Shown here: in pieces, positions 6,112 through 6,615 of the stretch
Layout: every line of letters begins with the position of its first letter
How positions within the stretch are numbered: the stretch's first letter is position 1
From: an uncultured Actinomycetes bacterium
GTDB lineage: Bacteria > Actinomycetota > Actinomycetes > Nanopelagicales > Nanopelagicaceae
NCBI GenBank assembly: GCA_903932885.1
Contig: CAIZHT010000180.1
Coordinates: forward strand, 1 to 6,615
Reading direction: 5' to 3'
Length of the DNA: 6,615 nt
Translations under genes and position numbers: made by a program
The notes under the pieces: generated by a model
Database searches by the model: none
The model's input: the letters and a program-made list of their open reading frames with translations, nothing else
Told to the model about the DNA's origin: nothing

Positions 6112-6615
6112 TTAGCAAGTAAAGGTATTTGTTCCAACCTTAATTACATGCTCGCTACCATCAGGCAATATCGCTTTGCCTGATGTTCCTTGCGGCGCAG
6201 TTACATTTAATGTAAATGCCTTACCGGCTAACTTCCATTCAACTGATATCTCACCATATTTTGTAATGTGGCGCGTATTTACATGTGTGATAACAGTATG
6301 CATTTTAGGCTGCACAACAAACTCTTGATAGGCAGGTTTTGTTGCAACAAGGCCTGCAATGTAGCGATGCAAGAAGGAGATAACTGCGCCTTTGCTGTAG
6401 TGATTCAAAGATGCAAAAGCTTTACCATCTTTATCAATACCTTCCCATAATTCCCAGACAGTCGTTGCCCCACGGTTGCGCATTGCAAGCCATGACGGTG
6501 GCGTATCTTGGAAAAGTAATTCAAAAGCCAGATCAAGGTGACCATTATCTGCAAGGACTGGTAAAAGGTATGGAGTCGTAAGAAAGCCAGTACCTAAATG
6601 TGTTCCTGCGGCACG
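6112..6615 (-). CDS. Second GH78-type alpha-L-rhamnosidase (C-terminal fragment)
   Basis: The reading frame is open from the right window edge to the stop at 6114-6112, giving 167 residues of a larger gene that enters from outside. An internal Met at 6483 is not the start, because homology continues through the 44 codons upstream of it. The sequence parallels the neighbouring rhamnosidase: THLGTGFLTTPYLLPVL corresponds to GKISTGFLGTPLVMPAL; GATTVWELWEG carries the expected general-base Glu (fragment residue 55, codon 6453-6451); and SLNHYSKGAV (N71-H-Y) is followed by the small C-terminal beta domain. Between the catalytic Glu and N-H-Y there are 16 positions, against 27 in the neighbour, so the two belong to different subgroups. 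The proton-donor region lies outside the window. The gene converges on the first rhamnosidase with no intergenic base. It is probably also a rhamnosidase, with a different substrate. Confidence 0.88.
   Translation of the reverse strand, partial: RAAGTHLGTGFLTTPYLLPVLADNGHLDLAFELLFQDTPPSWLAMRNRGATTVWELWEGIDKDGKAFASLNHYSKGAVISFLHRYIAGLVATKPAYQEFVVQPKMHTVITHVNTRHITKYGEISVEWKLAGKAFTLNVTAPQGTSGKAILPDGSEHVIKVGTNTFTC

Noticed and set aside
6268..6450. 60-codon plus-strand frame opposite the second rhamnosidase
   Set aside because: Antisense to conserved GH78 sequence, with no recognisable protein features.

Overview
The window looks like a carbohydrate-uptake and glycoside-hydrolysis locus from a compact, moderately AT-rich bacterial genome. 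Short intergenic gaps, AGGAG-type ribosome sites, A/T-ending codons and a CUT1-type sugar importer with no outer-membrane component suggest a streamlined Gram-positive. Freshwater actinobacteria of the acI/Nanopelagicales type fit best. This placement is an inference from style and has not been tested by phylogeny.

Layout from left to right. (1) Positions 1-118, minus strand: the first 39 codons of a CitE-like (HpcH/HpaI aldolase/citrate lyase family) gene that runs off the left edge. (2) Positions 119-364: a divergent control region with a plausible sigma70-type promoter, three palindromes that could be operators (one of them LacI-like with a central CG) and a hairpin at the predicted transcript start. 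(3) Positions 365-3514, plus strand: an ABC sugar importer of the CUT1 family. It has an exported solute-binding protein, then a 97-nt gap holding a strong 15-bp hairpin, then two inner-membrane permeases that overlap by 4 nt. (4) Positions 3517-6111, plus strand: a complete 864-residue GH78 alpha-L-rhamnosidase two nucleotides after the second permease, with no signal peptide. (5) Positions 6112-6615, minus strand: the C-terminal 167 residues of a second, different GH78-type enzyme that meets the first tail to tail with no spacer.

How it works together (inference). The binding protein captures a rhamnose-containing oligosaccharide or glycoside outside the cell, the two permeases bring it in intact, and the cytoplasmic rhamnosidase releases L-rhamnose. 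The importer ATPase is not encoded here and is probably a shared MsmK/UgpC-type subunit from elsewhere. The second rhamnosidase lacks an 11-residue stretch beside its catalytic Glu and may cleave a different linkage. No regulator gene, RNA gene, mobile element or CRISPR array is visible. Every gene belongs to a known family; the less usual points are the arrangement, the lack of a lipobox on the binding protein, the control-region palindromes and the back-to-back rhamnosidases.
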